Below are positions 23,195 through 34,124 of a DNA stretch of 64,000 nt, piece after piece. The notes beneath the pieces were generated by a model that was not told the DNA's origin, made no database searches, and was given only the letters and a program-made list of their open reading frames with translations. This DNA comes from Cryptomeria japonica (taxonomy: Eukaryota; Streptophyta; Pinopsida; Cupressales; Cupressaceae). Within the stretch, counting starts at the first letter, position 1. Each line of letters opens with the position of its first letter. The stretch is from positions 603,510,709 through 603,574,708 of the forward strand of contig NC_081413.1 of assembly GCF_030272615.1 (NCBI RefSeq), written 5' to 3'. Made by a program: the position numbers and the translations under genes.

Positions 23195-24395
23195 TGTAGC
23201 ATCCTAAAATTGTGACACTTGCAATTTTGACTGCATTTCGGTCTTCCCGATGGCGACGCAACACAGAACCTGAATGGAGACCCCGAAACTTGTCCATGAC
23301 ACCAAAAACTGCATTTTTCCAGCACCCTGGCCTGATCCCTCCTTGTGCCTTGCTGTCCCGAGAGGTGGGACCAGAGCACCCAGCGCCCTAGTCCCTAGCC
23401 CTATTTTGGGCCCGGTCTCCTATGGGACTTTGGGTCTTTTTGTTTGCAAATTGGAAAATAACATTTCCTGGTCAGCCTAAGGTCGGGAAAATCAGTCTAT
23501 CAGCCCTAATTGACAAGTATATAAACTACATTTTCCTCTCCCATTTTAGGGAAGAAGGACATATGTGTACAAAGGTGAAAACGATACTCAAACATTCAAG
23601 CATTCAAGCATTCAAGCATTCCTTCAAGCAATTGATCATTCTAAGTCTCCATTCAAGGCTAGGTGTTGCATTCAAGACAAGGATTCAACCATTGAAGAGG
23701 AGATCACATACCACATACAACATACAACATACAACAACATCTACACCTTCGCATGTAAGAATACAAACATTCTTACAACAAGGTACTAGTACTTGTTTTA
23801 CATTACATTTACAACATTTCTCATTTCTTGGTTAATTCCAAAACCGGGGTTTGACCTAAGGGCAAACCCCTAATCCCTAACCCCCCAATCGTCTTCGCTT
23901 TTCTGTGTGTAGGTTGCAGGTATGCGGCTGAAATTGAAGATCTAGAATCCTTGTGCAAAGACGAACAGATCCGCCTTCGTTTCGCGGATTTTTTGGAGGA
24001 CAGTGTGCACGCCGGGCGCCATCATCCCATCAACTTTTGCTCAAATTTGCAGGACAGCGCCGTCTCGACATTTTACTGCTAATTCCAGGTCCGCAGCTTC
24101 ATCCTATATTCCTATCTCTATTTATAAGCGAATCTTTCTCACTTTCTATGCATTCCTAGCTTAATCATTCTATCCACATTCTTTACAAAAGAGGGTAGCC
24201 TTGCTGTCTTAACCCTTGAAACTTATTTAGAATCCAATCTTGCATTGTGTGGGATTGGATCTTGTGGGTTTCAACCCCTCTTTTGAATGTAAAGTCTCCC
24301 CTAAGTGAAAACCGACAATCCTAAGTGACCTCCCCTTTCCCCTTTGGAGTAGTGGAGGGAACACTTAGGGTTCGCTCGTGATTTTTCGCTTTACA
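23195..24395 (+). repeat. TR-GAG 5' LTR
   Basis: It begins TGTAGCATCC and ends CGCTTTACA. It contains short tandem runs (ATTCAAGC repeated near 23593-23622, ACATACA near 23712) and one copy of a GC-rich island at 23998-24028. The partner LTR is 72 bases longer, mainly because of a short-repeat expansion. Confidence 0.93.
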
Positions 24396-24398
24396 TTT

Positions 24399-24416
24399 TG
24401 GTGAACCCGATGTGAA
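24399..24416 (+). other. TR-GAG primer-binding site
   Basis: TGGTGAACCCGATGTGAA follows the LTR end by three bases, the normal place for a tRNA primer. I cannot say from memory which tRNA it matches. Confidence 0.6.
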
Positions 24417-25667
24417 CATCCTTTCTGATTATTCATGGTTAGATTTGAAAATCGGATTCCTTGATTACATTTTCGTGTTTGATCTTTTGCAAAATTTTAG
24501 AGGTTAATTGCATAAAAACCCTAAATTTTCCTTTTAGTAATTGAGCTTGCGAAATGTTTAATGATTAATGCTTGTTTCAGATCTGCCTTTCTATTGCAAA
24601 TTATCAATTCATATTTGTGCTTTAATTCTGAAAATTAAGTGGTTAAGTGTCAAAACCCTAATTTTTAAAATCCTCTTGATTCAACCTTTGACTGATAATT
24701 TCACTGATCAAAACACCTCCAAATTAGCTGTAACTTTGGATTCTGCAACAAAATCATAATATCTTTCATCCCTAAAAATTTGGAAAAAAGTTGCGAGGAC
24801 TGTGTGCACCCCGAGCGCCATCGTCCCCGACATTTTTTCTGAAATTTCGAGAGTTAGATCTTACTGTATTTTTCTGCTAAAATCCAGAATTTTGGCTGAT
24901 TTTATCAATTACAACACTTTCAAAATTAAAGTCAAAGTTGGTCTTGTGATTGCTTGGATTAAGGCTCCTAATCATTCAAAAATTGTTTAAATTGAAATTT
25001 TGTGTCAAAATTGTGTTCTTACTGTCCTAAATCTGAAAAGTGTGTTAGCATTCATTCAAAATTTCAGTGCTTTATTCAAATTCTTGCAATTTGTGACTTT
25101 TGAAATTAAGTGCTTAATTACAACAACTTTGATTTCCGCTTTCAAAATTGAATTTTTGTGTGAAATTGAGTCAACTTTTAAATTTCAAAACTTGCATTGC
25201 TTTTGGTATTCCCTCTAAAATCATAAAATTCAAAATTTCAGTTTCCCTCTCTTTTTCAAAATTCAAATTTTGCATTTTTCGACAATCTTGGTAGGGTTCA
25301 ATTTTGAGATTGCAACTTTAATTTGGCCTATCTACAGATCTTAAAATCACTCAATTTTTTCAGATTAGCTTTAAAATCATCATACCTTTCATTCCTGCAA
25401 ATTTCAAAAAAAGTTGCGAGGACCGTGTGCACTCCGAGCGCCACGGTCCCTGACATTTTTTTCGAAATTTTGGGAGATTGTCGTGATTGCATTTAACAGC
25501 TTAAGTCTAGAAGATTGGTTGATTTTACTGAAATTTGCTACCTCTAAAATTCAAAATCTTCTCTCCCTCTCTAGTGCACAAGTTTTACAACAATAAGCCC
25601 TACTTACACTATTCCCGTTAGACGAAGCCTTAGAATTAAGTCTTTCCAAGGTTTAATTACCGAGGAG
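24417..25667 (+). other. TR-GAG leader with repeated GC-rich islands
   Basis: This AT-rich untranslated leader has no supported gene. Two GC-rich islands stand out (24797-24828 and 25420-25450), both resembling the one in each LTR. The island at 25420 has perfectly complementary ends, GGACCGTG and CACGGTCC, around a 14-base loop. It is the natural place for RNA packaging or dimerisation signals, but that is inference. Confidence 0.6.
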
Positions 25668-28600
25668 ATGGAACCTAATTTGAATGGCCTTTTTAACGAG
25701 GACATGGGTAATTCCTCTAATCTTCCTAATGATGAAGAAGCTCTCCATGAGGTTTCTGTAGAACAACTTGCAAAATTGGATAACCAATTTGACGATTTTC
25801 AACAATGGATGTCTCAAGAATACCCTGATAGTCAAGCTCTTCCTTTAATTGAGGGTCTAAAACATATGCTTCAAAGTGATAAGAATGGAATTGATATTTT
25901 GCATGGTATTGCACACATTGTGGATTCGAATGTGATGCCTATGAAGAGTTGTGCTGAAACTTTAGGTTATACACAACCTCCCACTCAAGTCAATCATTCT
26001 ATTCCTTTGACAACTTCTATTGCTAGCATACCTACCTTTACATCAAACATAATGACTACTTCTATACAAGACATTCTGCCTATGATTACCAGTCATGAGG
26101 GCAATCCTTCCTCTTCAATTAACCCTCTTCCTTCATTCAATCAGACTTCTTCATTCATTCCTTCAATGAGTGTCCCTATTACATCTCCACAAATGAACAT
26201 GACGCAAGGGGGCAATTCATTCAACCATTCCATTCCTCCTTGTAGTGTTCCTCCTTTCCAATCCTCTCCTATGATTAACTATCATAGTGTCCCGCCACCT
26301 TACTCTTTACCTTCTTTCAATAACATAACACCTCCATCTCAATCTAACACATCTAATATGAATTCTTTGACTGAAGCGACCATTAACAATCTTGCACAAA
26401 CTGTCTCTTCTTTACAGCAACAAATTGCCTCTATGAATCAATCTAAGTTTAGTGTGCCCACATTTGATGTTGCGAGCCCACTTTCTCTTGACATTGTTCG
26501 AGCTATCCCTCCTAAACATGTTGAAATCCCACATTTGGAACTTTATAATGGTAAAGGTGATCCTCTAACACATGTTAAGACTTTTCAAACAATATGTACC
26601 GATTTTGCTTATGACCAAAGGTTGCTTGCAAAACTGTTTACTAGAACATTAAGAGACAAAGCCCTACAATGGTATTGCTCGTTGCCTTCTTATTCTATTA
26701 CTTCTTTCGAACAACTTGCAAATGCTTTCATTCAACAATTTCAAAACAATATAAGTCCTAAAGTTACTTTGATTGATTTAATGCATTGTAAACAAGGTGT
26801 TAAAGAAAAAGTGACTGATTTCATTGGTAGATATAAGCATTTGTATGCTCAAATTTCTTTTCCAGTGCCTGACAATGATATTCAAAGAATCTTTATTTCT
26901 AATTTACAAAAAGATATCCGAGACAAACTTCTATTTTCTGAGTTTACTTCTTTCCAACAGTTGTGTGCAACTCTTCACAATTATCAACTAACTGTGAGTC
27001 AAATGGAACAATCACATCCTATGGCTCCGAGTGATAAGGGTGATAGCAGTCAACAACCATTTGGAAAGTTTAAACCGAACAGAGATTCCATCAAATTCAA
27101 TGAAAACATCATCAACAACAATGTGAATGCAGCATCAGGTGTGCCTCCTATTTCTAAATTTTTCAAGAAAGAAAGAAAGTATACTCCTTTGAATGAATCA
27201 TTGCATAGTATTATGAATAAGCTATTGGAACAAAATGTGCTTACTCTTCCTCCTATAAGGCAAATAGATCCTGCAAAGATTAATTCACCCTATTTTGATA
27301 ACAAATCTTTTTGTCAATTTCATCGTCAACCTGGGCATGATACTGAAAAATGTTTTTCTTTAAAGGGTAAAATTCAAGATTTGATTGATAATAATACTAT
27401 CTCTGTTTCTGGAGTGAATGATAAAGGCAACACATCTGTAGCTCCTCCTAACCAAAATCTTCATATTTTTACTGATCCACTACCTTCTCATACCTCTAAT
27501 GTGATTGAGGCTAATGATTCCTCTTTCTCATCTGATGGTCTTGTGTCTATGACTCCGAATGTGATTAAATTTGTAGAGCAGCAAGAAAACCCTAAAGAAC
27601 CTTCCATCACATTTGATTCTAATGAAACTATCAGGGCACCTAATGGTCCTTTATACATAGTTGCAAAAATCAAGAATACACCTTGCCGTGGAGTGCTTAT
27701 TGACCCTTCGTGCATGGTTAATGTTATTACTGAAGAATTTATTTTTACTTTGCAATTGAATCAAGTGATCTATGACAAAACAGATGTGATTGTGAAATTA
27801 TTTGATGCATTTTCTTCTCCTGCAATTGGTTCTATTACATTACGTATTGAGGTCCATAACAAATCCCTTGATGTGCACTTTGCTATTATTCCTTCATCCA
27901 AACAATTTCGTGTGAAGCTTGGCTATCCTTGGCTATCTTCCATGAAAGCCATTGCTTCTCCTATTCATAAGTGTTTGAAATTTCTCCATAATGGTGAAGT
28001 TGTTACTGTCAATCACAGTCTCTTTAAACCAGCTGAAAGAACTTCTAGCGTTCCTATTGATTACTTTTGGCCTAAACAATTCCAATCTCTTCCACCGCGA
28101 AGTGATCATCTTTTCAAATCTTATCAAAAGTGGAAAACAGATATGATCCTATCTCTAAGTGAACCTAGAACACCTAAACTTGATATTCCTATCATTCTTG
28201 AGAAGGAAGTTCTTCCTTTGAAAGATAAAACTAATGTCTTTCCTCAAGAAGATTCCCAACCCATCCCTATGGATGTGACTATGTCTATGTCTAATAAACT
28301 TTCTAAAAGTAGACCTATACCTCCTCGTCATGATGGACTTGGTCTTATTTCTAAGCCAAATATTCCTCCTTTATATGGAGCAATTCCTCCTCCTTCCTTT
28401 TATAGAGAGAAGAGACCTTCCTCTTCTCCTATTATCCAGCCTAAGAGACCACAACCTAAACACCCAAGTGATAAGGATGAGAACATTCCTCCTCCTCAAT
28501 CTTCTCCACTTCCTACTAAGACTAGAAAAAATAGTTCTGCACGTGAATGCCGACGAAAGCGTCGTCTTAGGGCTCAAGCAGCTGCTTCTCAAACTTTGCA

Positions 28601-29003
28601 ATCTCCAAAAACACCTTCAACAAACATTATTCCATTTTCTCCAAAATCTCCTAAACATAAGATGCATGATGGTCTTGATCCTGTGCAGGTTAAAGATCCT
28701 ATTTTTATAAATCTTGATGATGATATAAATGAAAATGTTATTCATGATGAACATGTTACTCCTCTTGCTTCTGATAGTGAATATGAACTTGTTGATATTG
28801 ATAACCATTTATCTAACGAATTTTCTAAAGCACTTATCCTAGCTCCTAGACAAGAACAACGTGGCTCGGAACATGAACATAGCCCTTGTTTGGATCTTGT
28901 GATAGCTCCATCTACTATGTTGGATGTTCCTCCTCTAGCGTGTTCCCTGCCTTCCCGAAACATTGATCAGCAAGATCGAGGGGTAGATGACGTGCTAGAC
29001 TAG
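25668..29003 (+). CDS. gag: TR-GAG Gag-like polyprotein with protease-like domain, 1111 aa, intact
   Basis: ATG at 25668 (MEPNLNGLFNED) to TAG at 29001-29003, no interruption. Residues 1-270 are Ser/Pro/Asn-rich. About 275-440 is a retrotransposon Gag capsid domain (ELYNGKGDPLTHVKTF, LRDKALQWY, LHNYQLTVSQME). About 550-580 is a zinc-knuckle variant, CQFHRQPGHDTEKC (CX2HX4HX4C). About 655-790 resembles a retropepsin fold, but the active-site triplet is Asp-Pro-Ser (LIDPSCMVNVI), so cleavage activity is doubtful. About 830-1000 is Pro-rich, followed by a strongly basic patch ARECRRKRRLRAQ (near 960) that may be a nuclear signal or RNA-binding stretch. The protein would package element RNA; enzymes must be supplied in trans. 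Confidence 0.92.
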   Translation: MEPNLNGLFNEDMGNSSNLPNDEEALHEVSVEQLAKLDNQFDDFQQWMSQEYPDSQALPLIEGLKHMLQSDKNGIDILHGIAHIVDSNVMPMKSCAETLGYTQPPTQVNHSIPLTTSIASIPTFTSNIMTTSIQDILPMITSHEGNPSSSINPLPSFNQTSSFIPSMSVPITSPQMNMTQGGNSFNHSIPPCSVPPFQSSPMINYHSVPPPYSLPSFNNITPPSQSNTSNMNSLTEATINNLAQTVSSLQQQIASMNQSKFSVPTFDVASPLSLDIVRAIPPKHVEIPHLELYNGKGDPLTHVKTFQTICTDFAYDQRLLAKLFTRTLRDKALQWYCSLPSYSITSFEQLANAFIQQFQNNISPKVTLIDLMHCKQGVKEKVTDFIGRYKHLYAQISFPVPDNDIQRIFISNLQKDIRDKLLFSEFTSFQQLCATLHNYQLTVSQMEQSHPMAPSDKGDSSQQPFGKFKPNRDSIKFNENIINNNVNAASGVPPISKFFKKERKYTPLNESLHSIMNKLLEQNVLTLPPIRQIDPAKINSPYFDNKSFCQFHRQPGHDTEKCFSLKGKIQDLIDNNTISVSGVNDKGNTSVAPPNQNLHIFTDPLPSHTSNVIEANDSSFSSDGLVSMTPNVIKFVEQQENPKEPSITFDSNETIRAPNGPLYIVAKIKNTPCRGVLIDPSCMVNVITEEFIFTLQLNQVIYDKTDVIVKLFDAFSSPAIGSITLRIEVHNKSLDVHFAIIPSSKQFRVKLGYPWLSSMKAIASPIHKCLKFLHNGEVVTVNHSLFKPAERTSSVPIDYFWPKQFQSLPPRSDHLFKSYQKWKTDMILSLSEPRTPKLDIPIILEKEVLPLKDKTNVFPQEDSQPIPMDVTMSMSNKLSKSRPIPPRHDGLGLISKPNIPPLYGAIPPPSFYREKRPSSSPIIQPKRPQPKHPSDKDENIPPPQSSPLPTKTRKNSSARECRRKRRLRAQAAASQTLQSPKTPSTNIIPFSPKSPKHKMHDGLDPVQVKDPIFINLDDDINENVIHDEHVTPLASDSEYELVDIDNHLSNEFSKALILAPRQEQRGSEHEHSPCLDLVIAPSTMLDVPPLACSLPSRNIDQQDRGVDDVLD

Positions 29004-29748
29004 TTTCATTAGCATAGCAGATTTTCTCCTCCTCTCTTTTGTTACTTCTTCTATGTGTTATTCTCATTCTTCTATTTGTTGTCCTTAGTGTTGTCTACTT
29101 GAGGATGATGCAAAGCATTGAGATCTCTTTTTCGTCTCTCTCATGTTGACTCAAAAGACACATGTGTTCCCTTCTTCTAGGTGACCTTCCTTGATTGGGG
29201 AATGAAGAAAAATTATGCATACATACATATGATATACATGAATTATCATACAGCATACTGACCCCAAGGAAAGCGAAGTCACCTCGTGCTTTGTGTTTTG
29301 TGTCTATTATCCTTGGGTTTATCTCACACTTGGGGGCTAAATCTTTGTGATAATGTACTCCTTTCCCTTCTTATTTCTTATGTGTATCACTACATTAAAG
29401 CAATCACCCCCGTTGAGGCGTGTGCGATCGCTTTAACGTAGGGGGGCATACACCCTGTCTATCCCTTCAGGATACTTGAAAATTTCTTGGCGAACTTAGC
29501 TTTGCCTTGAAAATTTTTGGTATTTTTCTTGCATGACTCATAGTGAGGGAACCTTACTACTGACAGTCATGGTTCTCCCTCGTGATCTTCCCTTTTACTT
29601 TGTCAATCGAAGTCGTAAGATCCTTAGTCCACTGGGGGCTTGGTGTGTCTTGCCTCCTTGATGTGGTGAAAATCTTTCGATGTTGTTTCCTTGTACTTTA
29701 CCGGAAGTATGAGCATACGCTTATACTCTTGCTAAAGTGGGGGCTAAA
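29004..29748 (+). other. TR-GAG 3' untranslated region and polypurine tract
   Basis: No ORF is supported. The terminal purine tract AAAGTGGGGGCTAAA lies at 29734-29748, directly before the LTR. Similar strings, CTTGGGGGCTAAAT near 29332 and ACTGGGGGCTTGG near 29631, lie upstream and may be older or secondary tracts. Confidence 0.75.
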
Positions 29749-31021
29749 TGTAGCATCCTAAAATTGTGACACTTGCAATTTCGACTGCACTTCGGTCTTC
29801 ACGATGGCGACGCAACATGGAACTTGAATGGAGACCCCGAAACTTGTCCATGACACCAAAAACTACATTTTTCCAACACCCTGGCCTGATCCCTCCTTGC
29901 GCCCTGCTGTCCCGGGAGGTGGGACCAGAGCGCCCAGCGCACTAGTCCTTCAGGACTAGGGCACCCAGTGCCCTGGTCCCCCAGGACCATGGCACCCAGC
30001 GCCCTGGTCCCTGGCCCTATTTTGGGCCCGATCTCCTATGGGACTTCGGGTTTTTTTGTTTGCAGATTGGAAAATAACATTTCCTGGTCGGCCTAAGGTT
30101 GGGAAAATTAGTCTATCAGCCCTAATTGACAAGTATATAAACAACATTTTCCTCTCCCATTTTAGGGAAGAAGGACATATGTGTACAAAGGCGAAAACGA
30201 TACTCAAACATTCAAGCATTCAAGCATTCAAGCATTCCTTCAAGCAATTGATCATTCTAAGTCTCCATTCAAGGCTAGGTGTTGCATTCAAGACAAGGAT
30301 TCAACCATTGAAAAGGAGATCACATACCACATACAACATACAACATACAACAACATCTACACCTTCACATGTAAGAATACAAACATTCTTACAACAAGGT
30401 ATTAGTACTTGTTTTACATTACAATCATTTACATTTACAACATTTCTCATTTCTTGGTTAATTCCAAAACCAGGGTTTGACCTAAGGGCAAACCCCTAAT
30501 CCCTAACCCCCCAATCATATTTGCTTTTCTGTGTGTAGGTTGCAGGTACACGGGTGAAATTGAAGATCTGGAATCCTTGTGCAGAGACAAACAAATCCCC
30601 CTTCATTTCACAATTTTTTTGGAGGACCGTGTGCACGCCGGGCGCCATCGTCCCGTCAACTTTTGCTCAAATTTGCAGGACAGCGCCGTCTCGACATTTT
30701 ACTGCTAATTCTAGGTCCGCAGCTTCATCCTATATTCCTATCTCTATTTATAAGTGAATCTTTCTCACTTTCTATGCATTCCTAGCTTAATCATTCTATC
30801 CACATTCTTTACAAAAGAGGGTAGCCTTGCTGTCTTAACCCTTGAAACTTATTTAGAATCCAATCTTGCATTGTGTGGGATTGGATCTTGTGGGTTTCAA
30901 CCCCTCTTTTGAATGTAAAGTCTCCCCTAAGTGAAAACCGACAATCCTAAGTGACCTCCCCTTTCCCCTTTGGAGTAGTGGAGGGAACACTTAGGGTTCG
31001 CTCGTGATTTTCCGCTTTACA
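29749..31021 (+). repeat. TR-GAG 3' LTR
   Basis: It begins TGTAGCATCC, ends CGCTTTACA, and repeats 23195-24395. It holds about three units of a ~31-bp repeat (CAGCGCCCTGGTCC type, near 29926-30015) where the 5' LTR has one. GC-rich island copy at 30624-30654. Differences from the 5' LTR are mostly transitions, many at CpG. Confidence 0.94.
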
Positions 31022-31026
31022 CAAAG

Positions 31027-33511
31027 TAACATAAAAAGGATCAACATATGAAGGCTCTTGTGTAATAGTTGTTCCAACATATACCTCTAGGGTTTGCAGC
31101 TCATGATCCTTTTCACCTTCCATTAAACCTGAAGGCAAAGCTGTATTATTATCAGAGATCTTAGAAAATCAAGATAAAGCAGTTTCTCTATGTTCCTTTA
31201 TTTTCAACAATTCTATCAAAGGGACTATGACCTTCATCTGGGTAAGAGCTTGAGTCATATCAAAAGTTGAATTATGAATCAACTCAGTATTATTCTTAAC
31301 TTTCTTTGTCTTAGGCTGACTTGCTTTCTTTATTGTGGCAGTTCCTTGTACATCACCAGTAACGTTATTACCCATACCCTTTGTTGTATCTTTAATCTGG
31401 TTATTCTTTTCTTGATCATCCCGAGGCAAAGTGGTATTATTTGCTGCTTTCTTCTAGGATACTTCTTTTATGAACATTGAGCCAGGTTCAGCTTGATCCC
31501 CATCCTTCTTACTACTTCTTAGGTTGTAATTATGCTTAGCTTTGGCTATGGCGGCTTTAATGAGATTTCTCACTTCTTCATCACTAGGTCTTTGGAGATG
31601 AACCTCTTCATCTTCAATAGTCACCATATTCAAGGTAGGATGCCAATCAAGTTTCAACTGTCCTTGGTAAGATCTATTACTATTTAGCACATCACTTTCA
31701 CTAAAATCACTTTGTAATGACTCATCATCACTCTCAATAATGGTTTCAAAACATATTAATATCAGGTTCAACCTCTTTTCTCATGGATTCTTCGAGGGCT
31801 TTAGCTATAGCACATTGATGAGGAGAATGTGGTCCATCACAAGCCATGCACCAAGGAGCATTCTCCATATTATGAACATTCCCTCCTTTCAAAGGATTTG
31901 GGGTATCTTGGTTCTGAGTGTTCTTTGGCTTCTCATTTTGAGGTTTTCCATCTTTCCAGGTTGTATCGTAATGCATGTCATGCAATCTCGGAGGCCTATC
32001 TTGCCAGTTGTAATGAGGCTTATCATTTTTACTCACCTTGGCAGTAAGATCTTTCATGGCAATCACTAATTTCTCTATTTTGTCATCTTCCGTAGCAACT
32101 TTGTTAGGTTGTTGTTTTGATTCTTGCCACAACCTTCCATCAGTTCTTCTTCCTACTTTCCCAAATGCTTTCCTATTACTTTCCACATTTATAGCAATTC
32201 TAAAAGAATCCCTCAAACTATGTGGGTTTTTGTCCCTAAGAATATAGGCCATTTTAGAATCAAAAGCATTGTAATAAGTATTCAGACACATATTATCATC
32301 TAACCTCATTACTTGATATAGCCTATGCATTGCTTTCTAAAATCTAGCATTGATATCTATGACAATTTCATTATCAAACTTTCTAATATTATTAAACTCA
32401 TTGATCATGAAGCTCACATTTGTTTTGTCACCATATTGTTCTTGAAAATAGTTTTTAAAATCTTCCCAAGACCCAATGCTATTCACAGGGAGACCTCTAT
32501 ACTAGTCCCTTGCATCATCTACTAAGGACTGTACAAACAATTTCATGATTGATTAAGTCACCAAAAGATTTTAAGTGCTCTTTTGCACTGATTGCATTGT
32601 TGCTAGGAAACTTGTGGAGTCTATCCCTTAATTCTGTAGGAACATGGTTGGGGTACCCTGGGAATCCATCAAAGAAGAGTTTTCTGTATAACTCCAAGTT
32701 AATGGGTCTTCTTTGGATTTGATTAGTAGCAAGGTTATTTCCCATGTTCATTTACATTAGGGTCATGAGTCAGAGGGATTTGGTTACCTCGGTTAGTAAC
32801 AGGGGCTTGATTAGCTGGGATAGTACTCATAGGCAAAGTTGACTGAATTTTGACTGGAGGGAGTGAAGCTAGCTAAGGAACAAGTTTATTTAGGTCTGTT
32901 GAAGGAAAAATTATAGGAGGAGCTTTTAGATGATTAATCTTTCTCTTAACTTCTTGATTGGCTACTTCTAATTCAGCCTTTTCCAACTCCCTCTACAGAT
33001 CTTCCTTCTCTTTCCTCATCCTCTCAATCTCTCTCTCATGTGCAGATAGCATATGAGAGATTTCCATTGTAGTCTTAGATCCAGACCCATCTTCCATGCA
33101 CTTCTTTTTCCCTTTGTCAACATTATTTCTAACAAGTTGTGGGTCACTAAGGACTTCCCTATTCAATTGCACAATAGATTTGTATGCAGGGTTGGTCTTG
33201 GCAACTAGAATTACTCTAATGACTGGACCTTCTTCCTCACTCTTATCCATCTCTTGGGCAAATAACTCAAGATCAACAATCTGTCTTAGAAGCCTATCCC
33301 GCTCAATTAATTTAGCCTTTACTTCTTTTTCTTTATTTGCTTCCTTTTGGGCTCTCAAAGATATTAAGTGATGGGCTCTCCTATTAAGGGCCTCAATTTC
33401 TTGGGACACCTTATCTTCATCAGGGAACATTTCTTCAGAATCTGATATATTGACTTGGTCTATGTTAATTAAACTAATATTCCCATCTATTGTCCTAGGC
33501 ACAAAATCCAT
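31027..33511 (-). pseudogene. gag: Gypsy-1 gag and start of protease, broken
   Basis: The frame opens at ATG 33511 (MDFVPRTIDGN). The first 170 codons are highly charged with long helical heptad-like stretches (EIEALNRRAHHL, EREIERMRKEKEDL). The capsid part lies in 32751-31746 in two frames (PNHVPTELRDRLHKFPS, and FRIAINVESNRKAFGK), with stops near 32513 and 32338 and frameshifts. A cysteine-histidine cluster CMACDGPHSPHQC lies near 31810-31850 and is a CCHC-like knuckle. Downstream pieces (31771-31169) lead to the protease N-terminal part 31138-31027. It is typical of large gypsy Gag proteins and could not be translated whole. Confidence 0.8.
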
Positions 33512-34106
33512 TTTAATATTTGAACTATTCTTGTCCTTCCCAGAAAAGCTAGCATGAGAGATCTTCTAATTTAAAATTTGGACATCCTCATTATTACCAA
33601 ATAACCTAGAATGGAAACCCAAAATGTCCTGATCAGATTCACGGGAGGAAGAATTTGAATTTGCATATATGAGTCTTTATGCTGACTTACACGTATTAAT
33701 GCTCTTTTGTACCCAAGCAGCATTAGATGGCTCATGTACAACTGATCTTTTCTAGCCTCTCCATGCCTATTCAGGTAATCCCTCTTGCAATGTCTCTTGA
33801 GGATGCTTCTTTATGAATGACTTGGTGTTCCTTCCTCTCTGCATTGTACTTGTTTTTCTTAAAAGAATTATACTAATTTCAAAAGCACCGGGTACACTTG
33901 TCAGAGTCACCACCCACAAAGACTGTGGGAAATAAAAAACAAGCTTAAACAAATCACTTGCAAAGATTTAAAAAAATCACGAAGATTTTCAAAGAGAAAG
34001 ATAGCACAAATGAGAGATCAGGCAATCTTCCACAACATAGATATCCGAACAAACTTGCAAACTAATTTAGGCACCAATCTATAACATAGATACACACTAT
34101 GACTAT
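33512..34106 (-). other. Gypsy-1 leader between primer-binding site and gag
   Basis: No ORF of note. A second string resembling the start of the primer-binding site (minus-strand TGGTGACTCTGAC) occurs near 33891-33903, about 220 bases downstream of the first. Confidence 0.5.
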
Positions 34107-34124
34107 TCCTCAGTAGAGTCACCA
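34107..34124 (-). other. Gypsy-1 primer-binding site
   Basis: Minus-strand TGGTGACTCTACTGAGGA starts four bases after the LTR end (AACA at 34129). It resembles the TGGCGACTCCGCTGGGGA-type site common after LTRs of large plant gypsy elements; assignment to a tRNA (possibly Arg) is from memory and uncertain. Confidence 0.7.

Larger units (their letters stand above)
23195..31021 (+). mobile_element. TR-GAG, non-autonomous gag-only LTR retrotransposon (7827 bp)
   Basis: It has two LTRs (23195-24395, 29749-31021), a 5-bp target duplication, a primer-binding site, a 1.25-kb leader, one long gag ORF, a 3' untranslated region and a polypurine tract. There is no reverse transcriptase or integrase anywhere in the 7.8 kb, so it depends on enzymes from another element. 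It is inserted in the Gypsy-1 protease gene in the opposite orientation. The gag ORF is open over its whole length, in contrast to all other coding regions here. Confidence 0.95.

Noticed and set aside
28500-28610. A bZIP DNA-binding domain in the TR-GAG Gag (ARECRRKRR patch)
   Set aside because: The basic patch resembles bZIP basic regions, but no leucine heptads follow; a nuclear or RNA-binding basic stretch is more likely.
28330-28710. Overlapping ORFs inside the TR-GAG gag
   Set aside because: Shadow frames of the Pro/Ser-rich coding region with no conservation evidence.
33885-33905. Taking the string near 33891-33903 as the Gypsy-1 primer-binding site
   Set aside because: No LTR-like CA end stands next to it, whereas the site at 34107-34124 is four bases from the LTR end.
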